A stretch of DNA of 64,000 nt from Arachnopeziza araneosa (GCA_003988855.1 QYAI01000008.1:248001-312000); one strand, 5' to 3'. Shown: positions 33,679 to 46,109, counted from the stretch's first letter. Made by a program: numbers and translations. Notes: generated from the letters alone by a model not told the origin.

Positions 33679-36600
33679 TGTTTGAGTAAGCAGAGGAAAG
33701 AGCCAGTGACTCTTGATTAGATTATCTTCGCCTCTCCTTCAACTCTCAGTATTTCTTCTACTCCTATGATGCCATACTTAACCACTCCAAAAACGTTGCT
33801 ACACGAGGCTTTCTGTTCAGGACTTGGAAGCACGAAAGTCACTACGCCGCTGGCGTGGAGTGTGCTATAACGGGGCAATCGGGAATATGGGCTAAATAGG
33901 TGGGCCGAATGCTAAATCCTGACAGACACGCTCGAACCATCTAGCCCCACTAATCTCTTGCATCCTGGACTGAAAGTCAAATACCGACGCCCAGATGATC
34001 TGCCTCGCAATGGGCCTAAATTCTATTTATATTGAATACGTCTTATGCTAGCCATGTGCTGAGAAGATAAGGCCAAAGAGTTTGTCGGCTCTTAGCCTCC
34101 GTGGTGCAATTCTTACCAACACCTTCATCAGCAATTAGAACGCAATTTGATCCTTCGTCTAAACCAACAGACATGCACGAAGTACCGGACAGACGAGATG
34201 CGTTGGGGACGTGTACCCATGCTTGATGCAACCATTGAGTTGGCCGAGCCGGCACACTACGCAGCCTCTGAGGCTTCAAAACCAGCTCAGCTAGTCAGGG
34301 ACCTGCTTAATATGGTTGCAGTAAACCCTGTTTACCCCAGATTTCCAAGTAAGTCTTCGGTGAGCAACTCGGTTGGATCTGGGAAACGTCAATTCCCCGG
34401 TCTCGGATGGTCTAGGCTGGGTCCGTCAACGTCAGCATGGAGCCTGAAGCGTTATCGGCGTCACATGTGAACTTTTTCATCATTCTCATTATACGAAGCT
34501 GCACACCTGATGGCTGCTCAATGTCAAGGTTTCAGCCCTTTACCGTGCTGGCAATGCAAACGTTTGAGTTTCTCACTGCTTGGGCTTTCAACGTGTACCT
34601 TCTACTTTTCTACAAAAACAAGATTCCAAGTCCCGACATAAAAGGATAAGGGGATAAATCACTACACATCCTTTAGAGCACGAGAACCCCCACGCAGATA
34701 AAAGATAATACGAGTGTATCTATTTGAAGCTGGTCGCTGAACCGGATATGATAGCGACACTTTGTACTTCGAGCATGATCAATTACGTGCTCTACAAGTT
34801 TCAAGATCTGCCTCGCGTCCAAAGCGGACAAACAATAGTACAAATACATCCTTCAAATCTTCCGGAGTTAACTGGGCCCACACCGAAGTCTAATCGCTAC
34901 CCTTTGTGGCGTGAGCATAATCATATTCGGATTCGTCAGCTTCCAAGCTCTCCACCACAAGTGACTCTTTGCATCAGGTGCCATATCTAGACAAGCTAAG
35001 TCTTCTCTCTACCAAATCGACGATTGGGTTTGATATAACCGAAGTTGGCTTGCATCTTTGCCATGTTGAAAGAGTTGCAGGTCTGTTTACTTCCAATATC
35101 TCATCGGCATCTATATTCAAAGAAATCAGTAACACTCAATCTATAAGACGTGCGAATACGAACCTGCTTTTTGTACCCGTGACCTTCTTTACAAGGTGTT
35201 TGTTCTTTTTCCAATGCCTCTTCGCTTACTTCAACGCTTCTTTTGAGTGTCGAAAGTGTCATTGAAAGCTGCAATAGCAATCTTCAAGCTTGCCATATGT
35301 GATTGCCGCTCAGCTTCAAGGTTTACCTCCGAACAGAGACTTGAACTGAAAGGATTCTTTAAATAATCATTGATCTGCTGAAGGGACAGTTGGCTTCGAT
35401 CTTCTTGTTCGTTTGGTCTCGGTTCAGAGCAGCACTCACTACATCAGAAGTCAGTCTAGCTCTGTATACCTTCATGTCTACAAGATATAAATTGAGGTCC
35501 CTACTCGTTGGCAGAACCATTTTCGGCTCTTGTTATAGATGTGGTAGAGTTCATATTGAGAAAAATTGGTGTATTGCCCTGGATGATGATCCCGAGTATG
35601 TAGTTTCAATGGTGGTTTATCTCGATACCGAAGTCCCACTTCAAGAAGAGAATATTCCATGTTTATGTGATCCTTAAATACAGTACCAATGCGGAGAAAC
35701 GGAAGTCGAAGTGCAATTTTATCGCTGCGGAACTTTCCTACGGAAGGTACCATCGACGACGAAGCTATCTCAAACTCGTGCATGGATATAAGTGTGCATT
35801 TGAATCACGAAATAACGGCACTTCTCGTCCGCAGCCACTTCAGAGGGCCATAAAATAAGGACCGAAACGTATCTTTCTAGAAGACTACTAGAAGCATGTT
35901 TTAATGACCGATGATCTGCGGTGTAGTCAACATGCAAGGTCGTCAGAACGCCTCGCTCGTAAGCGTACCATTTATCCGAGCACCGCCATGCAGGAAAATG
36001 GCCGGGAAAATATACTCAAAGAGGAAAGTCTGCTACTCAACCGAAGATATTTCATGTGCTCCTGTGGCTCAGCAGCACGCTTCTGTAAGGGGGCTACGGC
36101 AAAGTGCGGCGGATGAGCATTCCCGACACTGACTCGCGCCAGGGACGTGAGGAGTATGGCCGTGAGCCGCGGTGAAAGCCACAGGAATGTGACGAGCGCG
36201 AGTTACCAAGATGGATTCAGATACCGAGGAATCATCAGAAGCAGTAATTCCTGCGAAATGTGTTGAAGGATTGAATGAGGAAGTATCTTCTGCCTAACTG
36301 CAACCTGTCAGCTGCTGAGGTACGTACTCAGAAATGTTGGTTTTTATGTACCTATTGGCAGTGTGGATAATGAGATGCTAAACGATAGTAGCTCGTTCTC
36401 CAATAGCATCGCACTTCCATGGGGCTCAAGGTTCTGACCTCACTCGGGCGCGGCTCGCGAATTTACCATATGAACAAGAGTGTGAAGGATTGGTGTAACC
36501 ACAATCCTGGAACCAACCTCCGGATCAAATAAGGTAGTCCAACAGCCACATCACCTCCCCGTGTTTTCTGCTGCAAGTTTATCTTGGAAGGGGGCGGATT

Positions 36601-37947
36601 CCATTTTTCGGTGCAGATTTCACGTGTCGAATATTATTCCTACACAAAAGGGAAGGTCTACAACTGAGCTTATGCAAGGGCTATAGAACTGCGCATCTCA
36701 TCTGCGTGACGTGGCAGACATCGAACCATTTGGGATCAGCTGAAGACCCTGCTGGAAAAGGTCGATGAAAGTGGAAAAGCTGAAGTGGACTCTTCCCAAA
36801 TGTATTGTACCTTTTGCGAAGTTGGGACGTAAAGCAGTTGAATAAATTTTTGCTTTTATCTAATGCTAAGTGAGCGAAGCCGGCTCTGCGACTCTTTTCA
36901 GAATAGCTTCTACTGCGAGAGAGATTATCCCAATGTGCGAATACCAAATTCGATAGTTAAGGAGGACAACTTCTGTCAATGGCAAAATTATGAGAGCTTA
37001 GTCAAAGGTTCAAAGTGTATATAGAAGTGTAGTTGAAGCAGTTGAATTAACTATGATTCTTGGAATAAGCGAGTGGGGCCTCTCGTCTCGTGTGGGCTCG
37101 AAAAGTGCAATAGTGATCCTGGAAACGCAAGGTGCAGTAGGATTCCCGGAATTCCACGCCGGCATCCCTGCGACTTCCTAGGATCCCACGGGATACCTCG
37201 TGGCAGAAACCAAGTCGTTACGGTACTACCAATCAATGTATCTCCCAAGGGTCCTCCTCAGCCTCACAACTGGCTAGGGGTCTTGGAGATCAGAGCTCGG
37301 CTTTGTTGAAACGAGACTTTGGTCAGGGACAAGGTCTGGGAGGCTGTAACATGGTAATCAGAAAAGACCGGACGAAATCATTTGCTACTAACTCAACAAT
37401 TATAATGCCTCGGTACAATATGCCTCTGGCAAGACTTCTCTGACTGCCTTGACTGCCTTGACTAATTGCACAATACTTGTTTTGTGGCGCTTTGCGATTG
37501 GATAGCCGTCCAATCAGTAGTCAGGTTGAAGCGAGTCGGTCTCGAGAAGCGACATGCAGAACAGCAACTGTTGAATAGGATTAACAAAATTCCCCAAAGA
37601 TTTCGTTATCTTCGGATCGTTGTAAGACAAGGATCATTCTCCCTCGATGTGATTTTCGAATATGAGGGTTGACGAGGAAGATAAATAATTTGGATGGCCG
37701 CCGATGACACCCGCGCGCAAGGAGGGTATCCTTTGGCTCAGTTATGAAGTTGCAGGTTGAGGGCCCCCAGGGTAGTGATGAAGGCGCGGTCCCAACGACC
37801 GATTTTATCTCGGTCCGATATTGGGAAAGAAAGCTCTATTCAATTAGCCTGCGCCGCAATATCCCAGACCACTTACACTATATGTCATAACTTATCGCAG
37901 CTTGGCATCGCCTGTATCGGAAAGCTTATTTCATATCCCCATTTTCT
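33679..37947. other. Gene-poor block with decayed coding sequence
   Basis: No intact gene seen. On the minus strand, 35783-35260 has protein-like pieces in changing frames, including EFEIASSSMVPSVGKF and, near 35420-35240, LQQINDYLKNPFSSS with a following helical segment. Another piece near 36950-36690 contains HFSFSTFIDLFQQGLQL. They look like remnants of one or more old genes. The rest is AT-rich non-coding sequence. Confidence 0.4.
35240..35783 (-). pseudogene. Decayed gene fragments, unidentified
   Basis: Protein-like stretches occur in different minus-strand frames, broken by stops and frame changes: an upstream piece (GLRYRDKPPLKL region) and a downstream piece with NDYLKNPFSSS followed by SHMASLKIAIAAF. 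Helical character and codon use suggest former coding sequence. I cannot name the family, and chance open frames remain possible. Confidence 0.25.
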
Positions 37948-38238
37948 TTAACCCGCAGAGTCTCCGAGTGTAAGATCGATATCTCGAATCAACATCTTCA
38001 TATTGTGTTTGCGTTCTTCGAGGTACTCCCAAGAGAAGACCGAAGGGTGTGGATATATAAAGAGCGGATCGATCGGGTCTGCAAGATAGAGAGAAACCCG
38101 TTCGGAGGAGTAGTCTAAATTATTGGTAACCTGAGCAGGAGGCAGAGGAGAAGGAAGAGGATTTTCGACTCTGCTGCTTTTGACGGTGCTCGAGGGTATG
38201 GGATTTGTGGAACTCAGTGTTGATTTAGGACTGGTCAA
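37948..38238 (-). CDS. C-terminal exon of a small protein, 5' end unresolved
   Basis: The minus-strand frame ending at 37948 is clearly protein-like over about 95 residues: a Ser/Pro-rich start, then YSSERVSLYLADPIDPLF, SVFSWEYLEERKH and an acidic end. It has no ATG of its own; the first codon of the open frame used here is TTG. An acceptor-like site (GCTGAC branch then CGCAG) lies immediately upstream at about 38241, so an earlier exon is expected. An ATG near 38335 (MATAPSFCYPKD) is one candidate, but its frame does not join simply. No family recognised. Confidence 0.4.
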   Translation of the reverse strand: MTSPKSTLSSTNPIPSSTVKSSRVENPLPSPLPPAQVTNNLDYSSERVSLYLADPIDPLFIYPHPSVFSWEYLEERKHNMKMLIRDIDLTLGDSAG

Positions 38239-41006
38239 ACTGCGATTGATGTCAGCTCTAATCGCTGCTAGGAACAGATGAAAACTCGCTTCTCAGAAGA
38301 GCAGTCTTTAGGATAACAAAAAGAGGGAGCGGTAGCCATCTCTAAGATTTCGGAAGTAACGACGGGAGTCTCTGGATATCACGTGATAGGAAGTCAACAC
38401 CTGCAGGTTCCTGGACGATGATAAAGTTTGGTTGTGAAGGGCTCGACTTGAAGAAGCAAAAGGTTTGGTATGAGAGGGATGAGGAAAGAGCCTTTTGGAA
38501 CACCGTCCAGTAAACACCCCAAGCAGCAGAAAGCACTCCTTTTGAACGTTTTTGAGCCCAATTCCACAAAGGCGGCTCCGTGGTTTGCCAAATGGGTTGC
38601 ATGCTGCCTATTCCCGCGAGAAGTACGGATGTGGATGATGGAGTGCGGATCATTCAGCGGAGCCTGGCTTGCTGGTGGCAGCCAATTGTGGTGAGGTGGG
38701 CATTTGCAAAGATGACTTTAAGCGCGCCTTGTGTTGTGGCCTTCTCGGACGATTATGATGTCGTGGGAGGAGAGACAAGGGCACTGACGTCAAGGGTCCC
38801 TGATTCGAATGATGTGCGACGAATGCTGGATTCTTGCCCCGGAACTGCTCAATGTGGAAGAGCGAGGCAGCTTGGAGCAAAAGTGCAAAACCCGTCATCT
38901 TCCACTTGGAGCGTAACTGACGTGCGTGGGGGATCTTACTACCAGCATGCCTCGACTAGACATGTTCAAGGAGACGGTCTGACTCGTAATACCAACGGCG
39001 ACTCTTGCTACACCAGCCCAGGCGCAGCCCTTGGTGTATCTGGTTGGTAAGAACTCCTGATGAATGCTCAGATTCGGGACGGTAGCGCGAGGAGGATGAA
39101 GAAGAGTCCTGATTGTGTAATGTGCTTCTGTATAATCACCGCAGGGTTCGTACGGCCGTAGTTGGTGTCATCCAGAGAGTTCCTACCGTTTCCCCGCGTG
39201 TTTCTTCACCGCTGAGTAGAGACGTGAGTTTCGAGTTTCGAGTGCTCCCTGTCACTGCGTCACGTCGCCGGTAAGCGAAGGAAGGTTTGGCAGAAGGCAG
39301 ATAGAAGCACTGATGAAGCCTCCAATGGATACGAGGAATGGCCGGCTAGGGCGTGGCCGGCTAGGGCGTCGTCAGCACAGCCCGTGTGGCTGAGTCGTGG
39401 CACCCGAACAGTTGTGTCAGCGTTGCACCAGTAAGTTAACTTAACTTATCGGACCTGGTCAATTGATTTCTCATCACCGCGCTGATCAAGCGGAAGCAGA
39501 AAGATTCTAATCCAACGTCGACGAGGATGAGGAGGGAATGGGAAGCCAGAGCTTGGACATGTCAGCGAGGGCCCTTGACCATGTAGAGCTACAGTAACCT
39601 TAGCGTTTGGAACGATCGGCAGAAAACAACAGTATCGACAACGGCAACCCACCCAACCTGAACGTCGCCTTTTCTCACACCATTGCAGCGCGAAAGGGTG
39701 ATTTGCTGGCACTGCGGCCACGCTGACAACGACAAGCCGAAGAAATGCAGCAGCTTCGTCGGGGAAATGTCACTTCGCAAGGGCAGATTGCCTTTGAAAC
39801 GCGTGATAGCACTCAGCATGTTTAGCTTCCTCACACCGAATGCAGAACAGGTGAGTGGTCTTCTGCTCTGGACGCTTGCAAACCCAAAACGAAGCTTGAC
39901 TTCCATCGTTCCGAGAAACGGCGTAAGCAAAGCAAGGGAGTTGTCAATCCCTAGGGACGACATTGGCCTGTGGCGAGTGCCATCGGCTATTCCAGACCCG
40001 TCGTTCATGGTGCATCAAGCCGCGGACCACAGCGTGGAATCAGCCTTACGAGAAACTGTCATGGCCAGGATCGGAAATCCGAGGAGCAGACTACATCTTC
40101 GCGCTAATTCCTTCATCTCCATCACGTCTCCGTCTGAAGTCGCCCAATGCTCGCCAAGTGTAGTCTCAACCTGATAAGGCAGACTTCCGGCACTAAAAGG
40201 TTCGCCGCTGAAACAATCATCCCGCCCGCTCGTATTTTCGAACGCCAGATTTTCCTGCAGGAAAGCTGTTTCAGAATGGAATCACCCCCCGTTGCACCAG
40301 ATGCTGTTGGGCCGCGCATAATCAACAGGAAAGCCGTGAAGAGCAGGCAGAAAGATTTCACCCTGGCAAGAAGGAGTCATGATCTCATGGAGAAAGAGAC
40401 GGTGAGGTAATTATTTTCTTGCTATCACATGCTGGTCGAGGAGCATGGCATTAGAAACAGAGAAGTTTGGTTCGAGAGTCCAAGATTTTATTACACCGAA
40501 CCTCCGATAGAGCTCTTGAAACGAGTGGACTCGGCCACCACCATGCAGTTTGTGCAGAAAATGCTGTCCAACAATTCTTCTCCTATTAAATTCATTTCGC
40601 GGAGTGGTTGGCTCAATTCTCCTGCCACTCCCGTCCCTTGGCGCCGAGTCACATGATGCCCCAGATCTCGCTTAAAGGTTAAGGGGGAGACGGAACACTC
40701 AAGCCTAACTCCACAACCAGCCTTTCTGAGGTGGGAAGTCTCTAGAAGAGGTTCCTTAGTGATGATCATTATTAAAGATGCTTGCAAACATCCCCCGTGA
40801 TTCTTGTTTGGTCAGTCTGCTTCAAGCCGTACCTTGGGTAGTGGTTTGTTGACTTCGACTATTGACTCAATACTTGGGGGGCAGCGGCCCAGTCTTACAC
40901 AGTATAAAGTCAGCAGAGTACATGCTGGATTTGAGTAGGTGCACTACCTTCCAACATAGTATCAAAACGTATCCATTGCCACGATATTTGTTGGCTGCTT
41001 TAACCT
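38239..41006. other. Intergenic region, no gene accepted
   Basis: Open frames of 70-160 codons overlap on both strands (for example plus 39683-40174, with a donor-like GTGAGT inside). None has family resemblance. A 15-bp tandem duplication lies at 39340-39369. Confidence 0.4.
39340..39369. repeat. 15-bp tandem duplication
   Basis: GGCCGGCTAGGGCGT occurs twice in a row; it is GC-rich and contains the palindrome GCCGGC. Confidence 0.85.
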
Positions 41007-41342
41007 CTACGTTGTTTGATTGTAAACAATCTCGAAGTTCTCAATGATGGAAACCATGCGATCGGCATGCGCTGATATGGCTTCGCCCTCCGACTCTGTA
41101 TCTAGCTGAGGTTGGGAATTATTGGCATCGGTTTCATAAAATTCGATGGCATATGTTGGATCAACCTCGAGGCCTTGGAGGTCGAGGTCTTGGAAGTCGA
41201 GAGAGGCATCGTAAGGAAGGGCAGGAAAGTCTAAATCGAGGTTGCGGGAGCTAGAGGCACACAGAAAGTTAGCAATACTCGATGGAAATGTGCGGGAATC
41301 ACAAATGAAACGCGACGGGAAGAGATTAACGGCAGAACTCAT
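41007..41342 (-). CDS. Small acidic protein, unidentified
   Basis: From the ATG at 41342 the frame encodes 111 residues with biased, coding-like codon use. The frame extends upstream to a GTG beside the hexamer array, but that part is low-complexity. The C-terminal 75 residues are acidic (DLDFPALPYDASLDFQDLDL). A possible 66-nt stop-free intron (41328-41263) ends in a classical branch and acceptor (TTGCTAAC then CTCTAG); if removed, FP joins SRNLDLDF. Its donor (GTCGCG) is weak. No domain, signal peptide or membrane helix. Confidence 0.4.
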   Translation of the reverse strand: MSSAVNLFPSRFICDSRTFPSSIANFLCASSSRNLDLDFPALPYDASLDFQDLDLQGLEVDPTYAIEFYETDANNSQPQLDTESEGEAISAHADRMVSIIENFEIVYNQTT

Positions 41343-41656
41343 ACGTCGCTGTAGATCCGACGGTAGCACCTGCCGACGAGACGGAGAGAACAGACATTGC
41401 TGCGATACCAAAGTGGAAGTATATATGGTAATTGGTGGCGCTTGCACGTGATTAGCGCTGGTACTTGGCGACGGTGAAGGTTGATATTCTATGCAGAGAG
41501 ACTCGACTGCACAAAGTTGGGTGGGGGGAGCATCCTTTATAATTAAGGTCAGCAGCAGAAAGGCGGCAGGAAGGGCGATGGGGAGAAGGGCGGTAGTTCG
41601 CACAGAACGCAGAGGCGCGCCCCGCAGGAATATCCGCGCCAGCAAGCGCACCTGGC

Positions 41657-41746
41657 TGTCACTGGCACTGGCACTGGCACTGGCACTGGCACTGGCACTG
41701 GCACTGGCACTGGCACTGGCACTGGCACGGCACTGGCACTGGCATT
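41657..41746. repeat. Hexamer satellite (CACTGG)n
   Basis: About 14 copies of CACTGG, with one copy shortened near 41728. Because six is a multiple of three, the array is open in several frames and creates artificial Leu-Ala and Pro-Val frames. It lies directly upstream of the small acidic protein gene. Confidence 0.95.
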
Positions 41747-43705
41747 GACACCTGCGGACAGCCTAGAGCTTTCGTGCGGGTCTCCGTCAGCAAAGTTCCG
41801 AAGAACAAAAGCACGGCCATCTCCCAGCACCTTGTAGCCGCTGCTGGCTGCTGGCTGCTACAGTACACATCGTAGGCTTCCCGGCAACCGAGGCCGGGGT
41901 GGGGGGTCAACCAAGCGACGCTGTCTTCGCACACAGCAGATCGGACACCTGTTAGAACCCATATTCACGACTGGATTGACTGGATTGACTGGATTGACTA
42001 TTGGCTAGGAGCTGCAGCTGGGCTGTTCCCACGTTCATTGGGATTCTCCGTGTAACACCCATGATGCGCTGAGCGGATGATTGGCTCTGGCCGCCCAAGT
42101 GTCAGCTACTTTGTTTGGTGTGCTGATGTTATCACGGCGTCACGGAGGTTCATGGCCAAAGTCGATTCCCATTTCGTCGTGTATGGGTACTGGTACCCAA
42201 GACCACCCCCTGTATTTAGCGTTGAGCCCATCTGGAGCCCATCTGAAGCCCACCAGCGCCGCTTTACCCGTCTCAGGAGAGTGCCGCTAGTAGGGCGGTA
42301 GGTATGTCCAAATCCGAATCAACATCATTGTTGATGCTCGGGCTGTTCGGCGGTTCTTACACCCATCCGATACTAATTCATCGCTGGCTGTGCACATATT
42401 ACCAACGACAAGGGTTTTCGGCTGCCCATATCTGGTTTCCCCAGCTTCAAAGAGGGCGCTTGGGATAGACGTGTCAACATTGCCTACTGATCACAAGCTT
42501 TTCTTGACCCAGCAGCAATGGATGCTTTTCTAGCCAAGACGTGCTCTTCATACCTGATGCGGAATGGCTGAGCATTCTAAACAAACTAGGAGGCTAAGCA
42601 GCTGGGGTGGCTGTCTAGGGACATGGTTGACAGAAACTTGAATATTTGTTTTCAATCGCCCAGTGTCAGCCAGTTTCCTGAATGATCATCTCCATCCTTG
42701 CGGACAACTTTCAGCAGACACAACTAAATAAAGAATTTGCACGAAAACTGCCCCACGTTACCACCATCTACCTACCCAGCTTCCCCAAGATAACGGTTAC
42801 TGCCTAGGATGGCCCAAGAGGTAAAGTGCAAGTTTGGGGGTACCCTCAACCCACCAACCATTTTATTTTTATTTCCCCCCCCTTATCGCCCTGCAAGGTT
42901 TGCCGAAGGGGCGCCGGCGGGGATCTTCGAGGCGTACAGTACGGTAGTGTCTGTGCGGATGTGGCGCCCAAGGTTTGACGTTCCCATGTCTCACACCCCG
43001 CCCATCCTCCCATGCCTGACAGCAAAAGGTGAGATCGATATACGTGGATGGCATGTTTACAAAAACGCCCTTTCTCCAGGGTGATGTGCATACAGCCTGC
43101 TAGTCCGGCGCGTCAAATCGAGAGAAATCCCACTTCTGTGCTCTTGGTGTGGCTTAGACATGTGCCGTAATCAGACGGAATTTGACGGCGAGGGCTTCGC
43201 TTTTCATCGCCTTGTTGTTCCCGCTTTGAAACAGAGGGTGGAACCTGGTTGTTGTACGGTGTTCTGTTACTGTCTTCTTGGATGATTCAGAACCCCAGCA
43301 ACTGCCGAATCCACTATTCAACGGCTGGAGATGTAGAGAGCAGCCGGTGTGATAAGTTCGTGTCATTCCACATCAGTATCCCAAACACTGATGTAATCGC
43401 CTGGGTGTAAGGGTCTTTACGAGCACTTCAACCCCCATTCAAATATAATCATAGCCGCCGATGCTGTGTATGCAAACTAGCCCCATTGGTTGAGGAACGG
43501 CCAACTCATGCTCAGATCCAAGATAAGAGCGAATTGGCGAGAATGGTCTTTCTCGTCTTTGAGCTCGGCTAGTCATACTCGCCCTTCACCGCAATTGCGT
43601 TGAATGCGCATGGTACGGCGACAGCTACTGTGATTTTAGGCCTCCCATCAAACCTCTGATCCCTGCTCAGAGAAAGACAAGGAACGGAGTATGAACCGGT
43701 TATCG

Positions 43706-43760
43706 ATGACATTTTGCGGTTTTGATTTTTTCATTCGGGGAAGACGAATTTTGCCCTCCT
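43706..43760 (-). mobile_element. MITE copy D (solo end fragment)
   Basis: About 55 bp match one end of copies B and C: GACATTTTGCGGTTTTG, an A/T run, then GGGGAAGACGAATTTTG and CCCTCCT. The rest of the element is absent. Confidence 0.7.
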
Positions 43761-44657
43761 AGATGAAGCAAGGTCAGAATGACCAGCATGTGAAATTCAA
43801 AACGGTGATTTCCGTTTTTGGAAACCCAGCATAGTTCGAGGTATCTTATATTCCACCGGCCCGAACGTAGGGATTAGCGGGTTTGCATTGACTTGATCCT
43901 AGGCTACTTTCAGACATCTCCAAATCTGAGAAGCAAACAGACTAGGGTGAATCGGGCCAACTATGCTGGAAAAGAGCAGGATTGAGGAAAGGGCCGGTTG
44001 GAATACGAAGAAGGGTATAAAACAATTCTCGCGACAGAATAATGAACTCTCCTATGCTATTAATGCGTAATGCGCTGGAGCCTACGAGATCATCTTGAAC
44101 TCTCGTATCTTGCCGGATTAGGGATATCACGTGAACACGTTTCTGACACAGCCAGGGTGATTGCTTCTGAAACTGTCTGAGATCTACCAAACAATGGGAA
44201 TCATATGATGCTTCTTAAGAATCTTGAATCTCAATGGTTCTTAGATGCCGAGTTTCAAACAAGCGCGAGAGAAAGTAGTTCAGGCCTTGCGTTGAGCATC
44301 CACAGCGAAATGCCCAGATGAAAGAAAGGAGCAGATCTTCAAGGATTGAGCAAATACGTAAACGTTACAAGCACTAAGCGAAGAAAAACAGCTAAATGAG
44401 GCCTGAAAAAATTAGATAAACCTGAAAACCAGAGACCAAGACAAAATCGTAAGAGCCATGCTCTTTTCAAAGTAGAGTCACATCCCGAGCGCCGAAGTGC
44501 TTGCTGCATTAGGGCTCGAGCGGTCCCACAGACGCAGACGAGAAAGTTCTCTCAAACACTGTCTATTATATAAGTATGTTTAAGACCCTTTTGCTTACAA
44601 ATCAAGCCCTCGTGTAAGCATTCACTCAATCAGAATCTCAATTCCACATCTAACGTC

Positions 44658-44793
44658 TTCTTCAGAGCTCAATGGTAGAGCGCGTCACTAGTACCCATTT
44701 CAGGCGAATGTCGAGGTTGCCGGGTAAGATTTCCACTATCCTGTGCGTTTTCAATAACTAACCAATCTTGTAGTTCGATTCCGTCCGAGGGCA
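44658..44793 (+). tRNA. tRNA-Thr(AGT)-like gene with two introns
   Basis: A standard tRNA numbering fits if two segments are removed. D arm: GCTC/GAGC with loop AATGGTA (44667-44681). Anticodon stem CGTCA (44683-44687) pairs with TGTCG (44709-44713), with one T:T mismatch. The loop CTAGTA-A gives anticodon AGT, and a 14-nt intron (44694-44707) sits at the usual place after position 37. A five-base variable loop follows, then the T stem. The T arm is cut between GCCGG and TTCGATT by 44724-44773, which has GTAAGA, CTAAC and TTGTAG. Its removal restores the B box GGTTCGATTCC and four of five T-stem pairs. The acceptor 3' strand CGAGGGC plus A pairs with five central bases of the 5' strand only; both end pairs mismatch, and a TTC triplet seems duplicated. 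It may be a pseudogene. Confidence 0.5.
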
Positions 44794-44808
44794 GTTGCCT
44801 ACATATTC

Positions 44809-44819
44809 TTTTTATTTTT
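44809..44819 (+). terminator. Possible Pol III T-run terminator
   Basis: Two runs of five T, separated by one A, begin 16 bp after the end of the tRNA-like gene, as expected for RNA polymerase III termination. Confidence 0.5.
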
Positions 44820-45146
44820 GCCTCGACCTGAGGTCGTCAATTTTCAGATTTTTTGATTGGCTGATTGACTGAAGAATCAAAACTCCACTAGGCGAGAAAT
44901 GTGAAATGCTTATTCTAGAAGACTACGGAGTACCAAGCGTTGGAATCATATTACAATAGCTCTAAACTCAAGAACATCCTTGTATCATTTCCACTTTTCT
45001 TATTTCTATAGTGCAGAATTTCAAATCTTCAGAAAGAACGAAAGTATTATCATCACCTGATCAGCCCACAACAAGCTAGCGCCATCTGCGCAACCTCAGC
45101 CTTACCTTCATCCACCCCTCGACTCTCCCCTTCACCCAACATCGCC

Positions 45147-45667
45147 ATGCCGGCCGATGACTACGCACCCGTCGTACGCGGGGCACTGAAACTCAAAGGC
45201 TCCGCTCCCTCTGGCGTCACCAAAAAGAAAAAGAAGTCGAAAAGCAGACCCAGCGACCCCGCATCCAGCAGCGCCGATACCAAAACCTCTGCGCTGCAAA
45301 AAGCCCTTGAAGAAGAAGAAGACGCTGCCGCTACATCTTCGAAGAAAGGACCAGAAGATGAACTGGACGAGTCTCAACTCCGTGAGTTAGAGGAGAGGGA
45401 TGGGAGTGGGAAGACGGCGAGCGAGAGGGCTTATGAGGAGGTGAGGCGGAAACGGGTACGTTGAGCTCTTCCTCCTTTCAATTCGTGCAGGGTGGATGGA
45501 TGACAAGAGTTGGATATGTTAATGGACTGCGGCTAATGATGTGATAGCTAAATGATCGGCTTGCCAAGGAGGGAGTTAAGACACATAAGCAGCGGGTGGA
45601 GGAGCTGAATAAGTATCTGAGTAATTTGAGTGAGCATCATGACATGCCTAGAATTGGACCAGGATAA
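45147..45667 (+). CDS. FAM32A-like nuclear protein
   Basis: Exons 45147-45455 and 45548-45667 (92-nt intron) encode 142 residues, close to the family length. The N terminus has the family features: a short start, GALKLKGS, then a lysine-rich run. The diagnostic C-terminal block is RLAKEGVKTHKQRVEELNKYLSNLSEHHDMPRIGPG. Human FAM32A is a component of catalytic spliceosomes and helps exon ligation; nuclear localisation is expected from the basic segment. The acceptor leading into LNDRLAKEG was chosen from this conservation. It is tail-to-tail with the E2 gene; the tRNA-like gene ends about 350 bp upstream. Confidence 0.92.
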
Positions 45668-46109
45668 AATGATGAGGATCAAGAGCCTAGTACGGCGAAG
45701 AAGGAAGAAGATCAGAGGTTGAATCTTGGCGTCGAGGGGTGAGAAAGTGTAAGCTGGATGAGTACATACAGCATTACAGGATAAGTTAGCCATGAATGTG
45801 CTCGTTTCGAATCATGCAAAACATGCCATCTCCATCTTCAATTCAAGAAGTCTAATTCTTCTGAACAATCCTAGATCGACTTGCCCCTTATTGATTTAGT
45901 TAAATTTCAATTGCAAGTTGTTTATTCCCACTAAACTAGCAAACAACTCGTTAATACTCTCGACTATTATGCTACTTTCTGCTGTTGTGGGAGGCTTCTG
46001 CCGTTAGATATGTAGCCATCTCATCCTATGAGCACTATGCCCCAGATGCCGACCGCATTATCTTTGGCCTAATATGACATAATACAAGCAACTTCCTCCG
46101 TATTCGTTG

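Larger units (their letters stand above)
41343..44657. other. Gene-poor region with simple repeats
   Basis: No gene accepted. It contains the hexamer satellite, a (GACTGGATT)x3 repeat at 41969-41996, and MITE fragment D. Confidence 0.4.

Noticed and set aside
39683..40174. Plus-strand frame of 163 codons with CxxC-like start
   Set aside because: Opposed by an equally long minus-strand frame; no conserved block and no supported downstream exon.
41549..41934. Pro-Val and Leu-Ala repeat proteins
   Set aside because: They are the hexamer satellite read in different frames.
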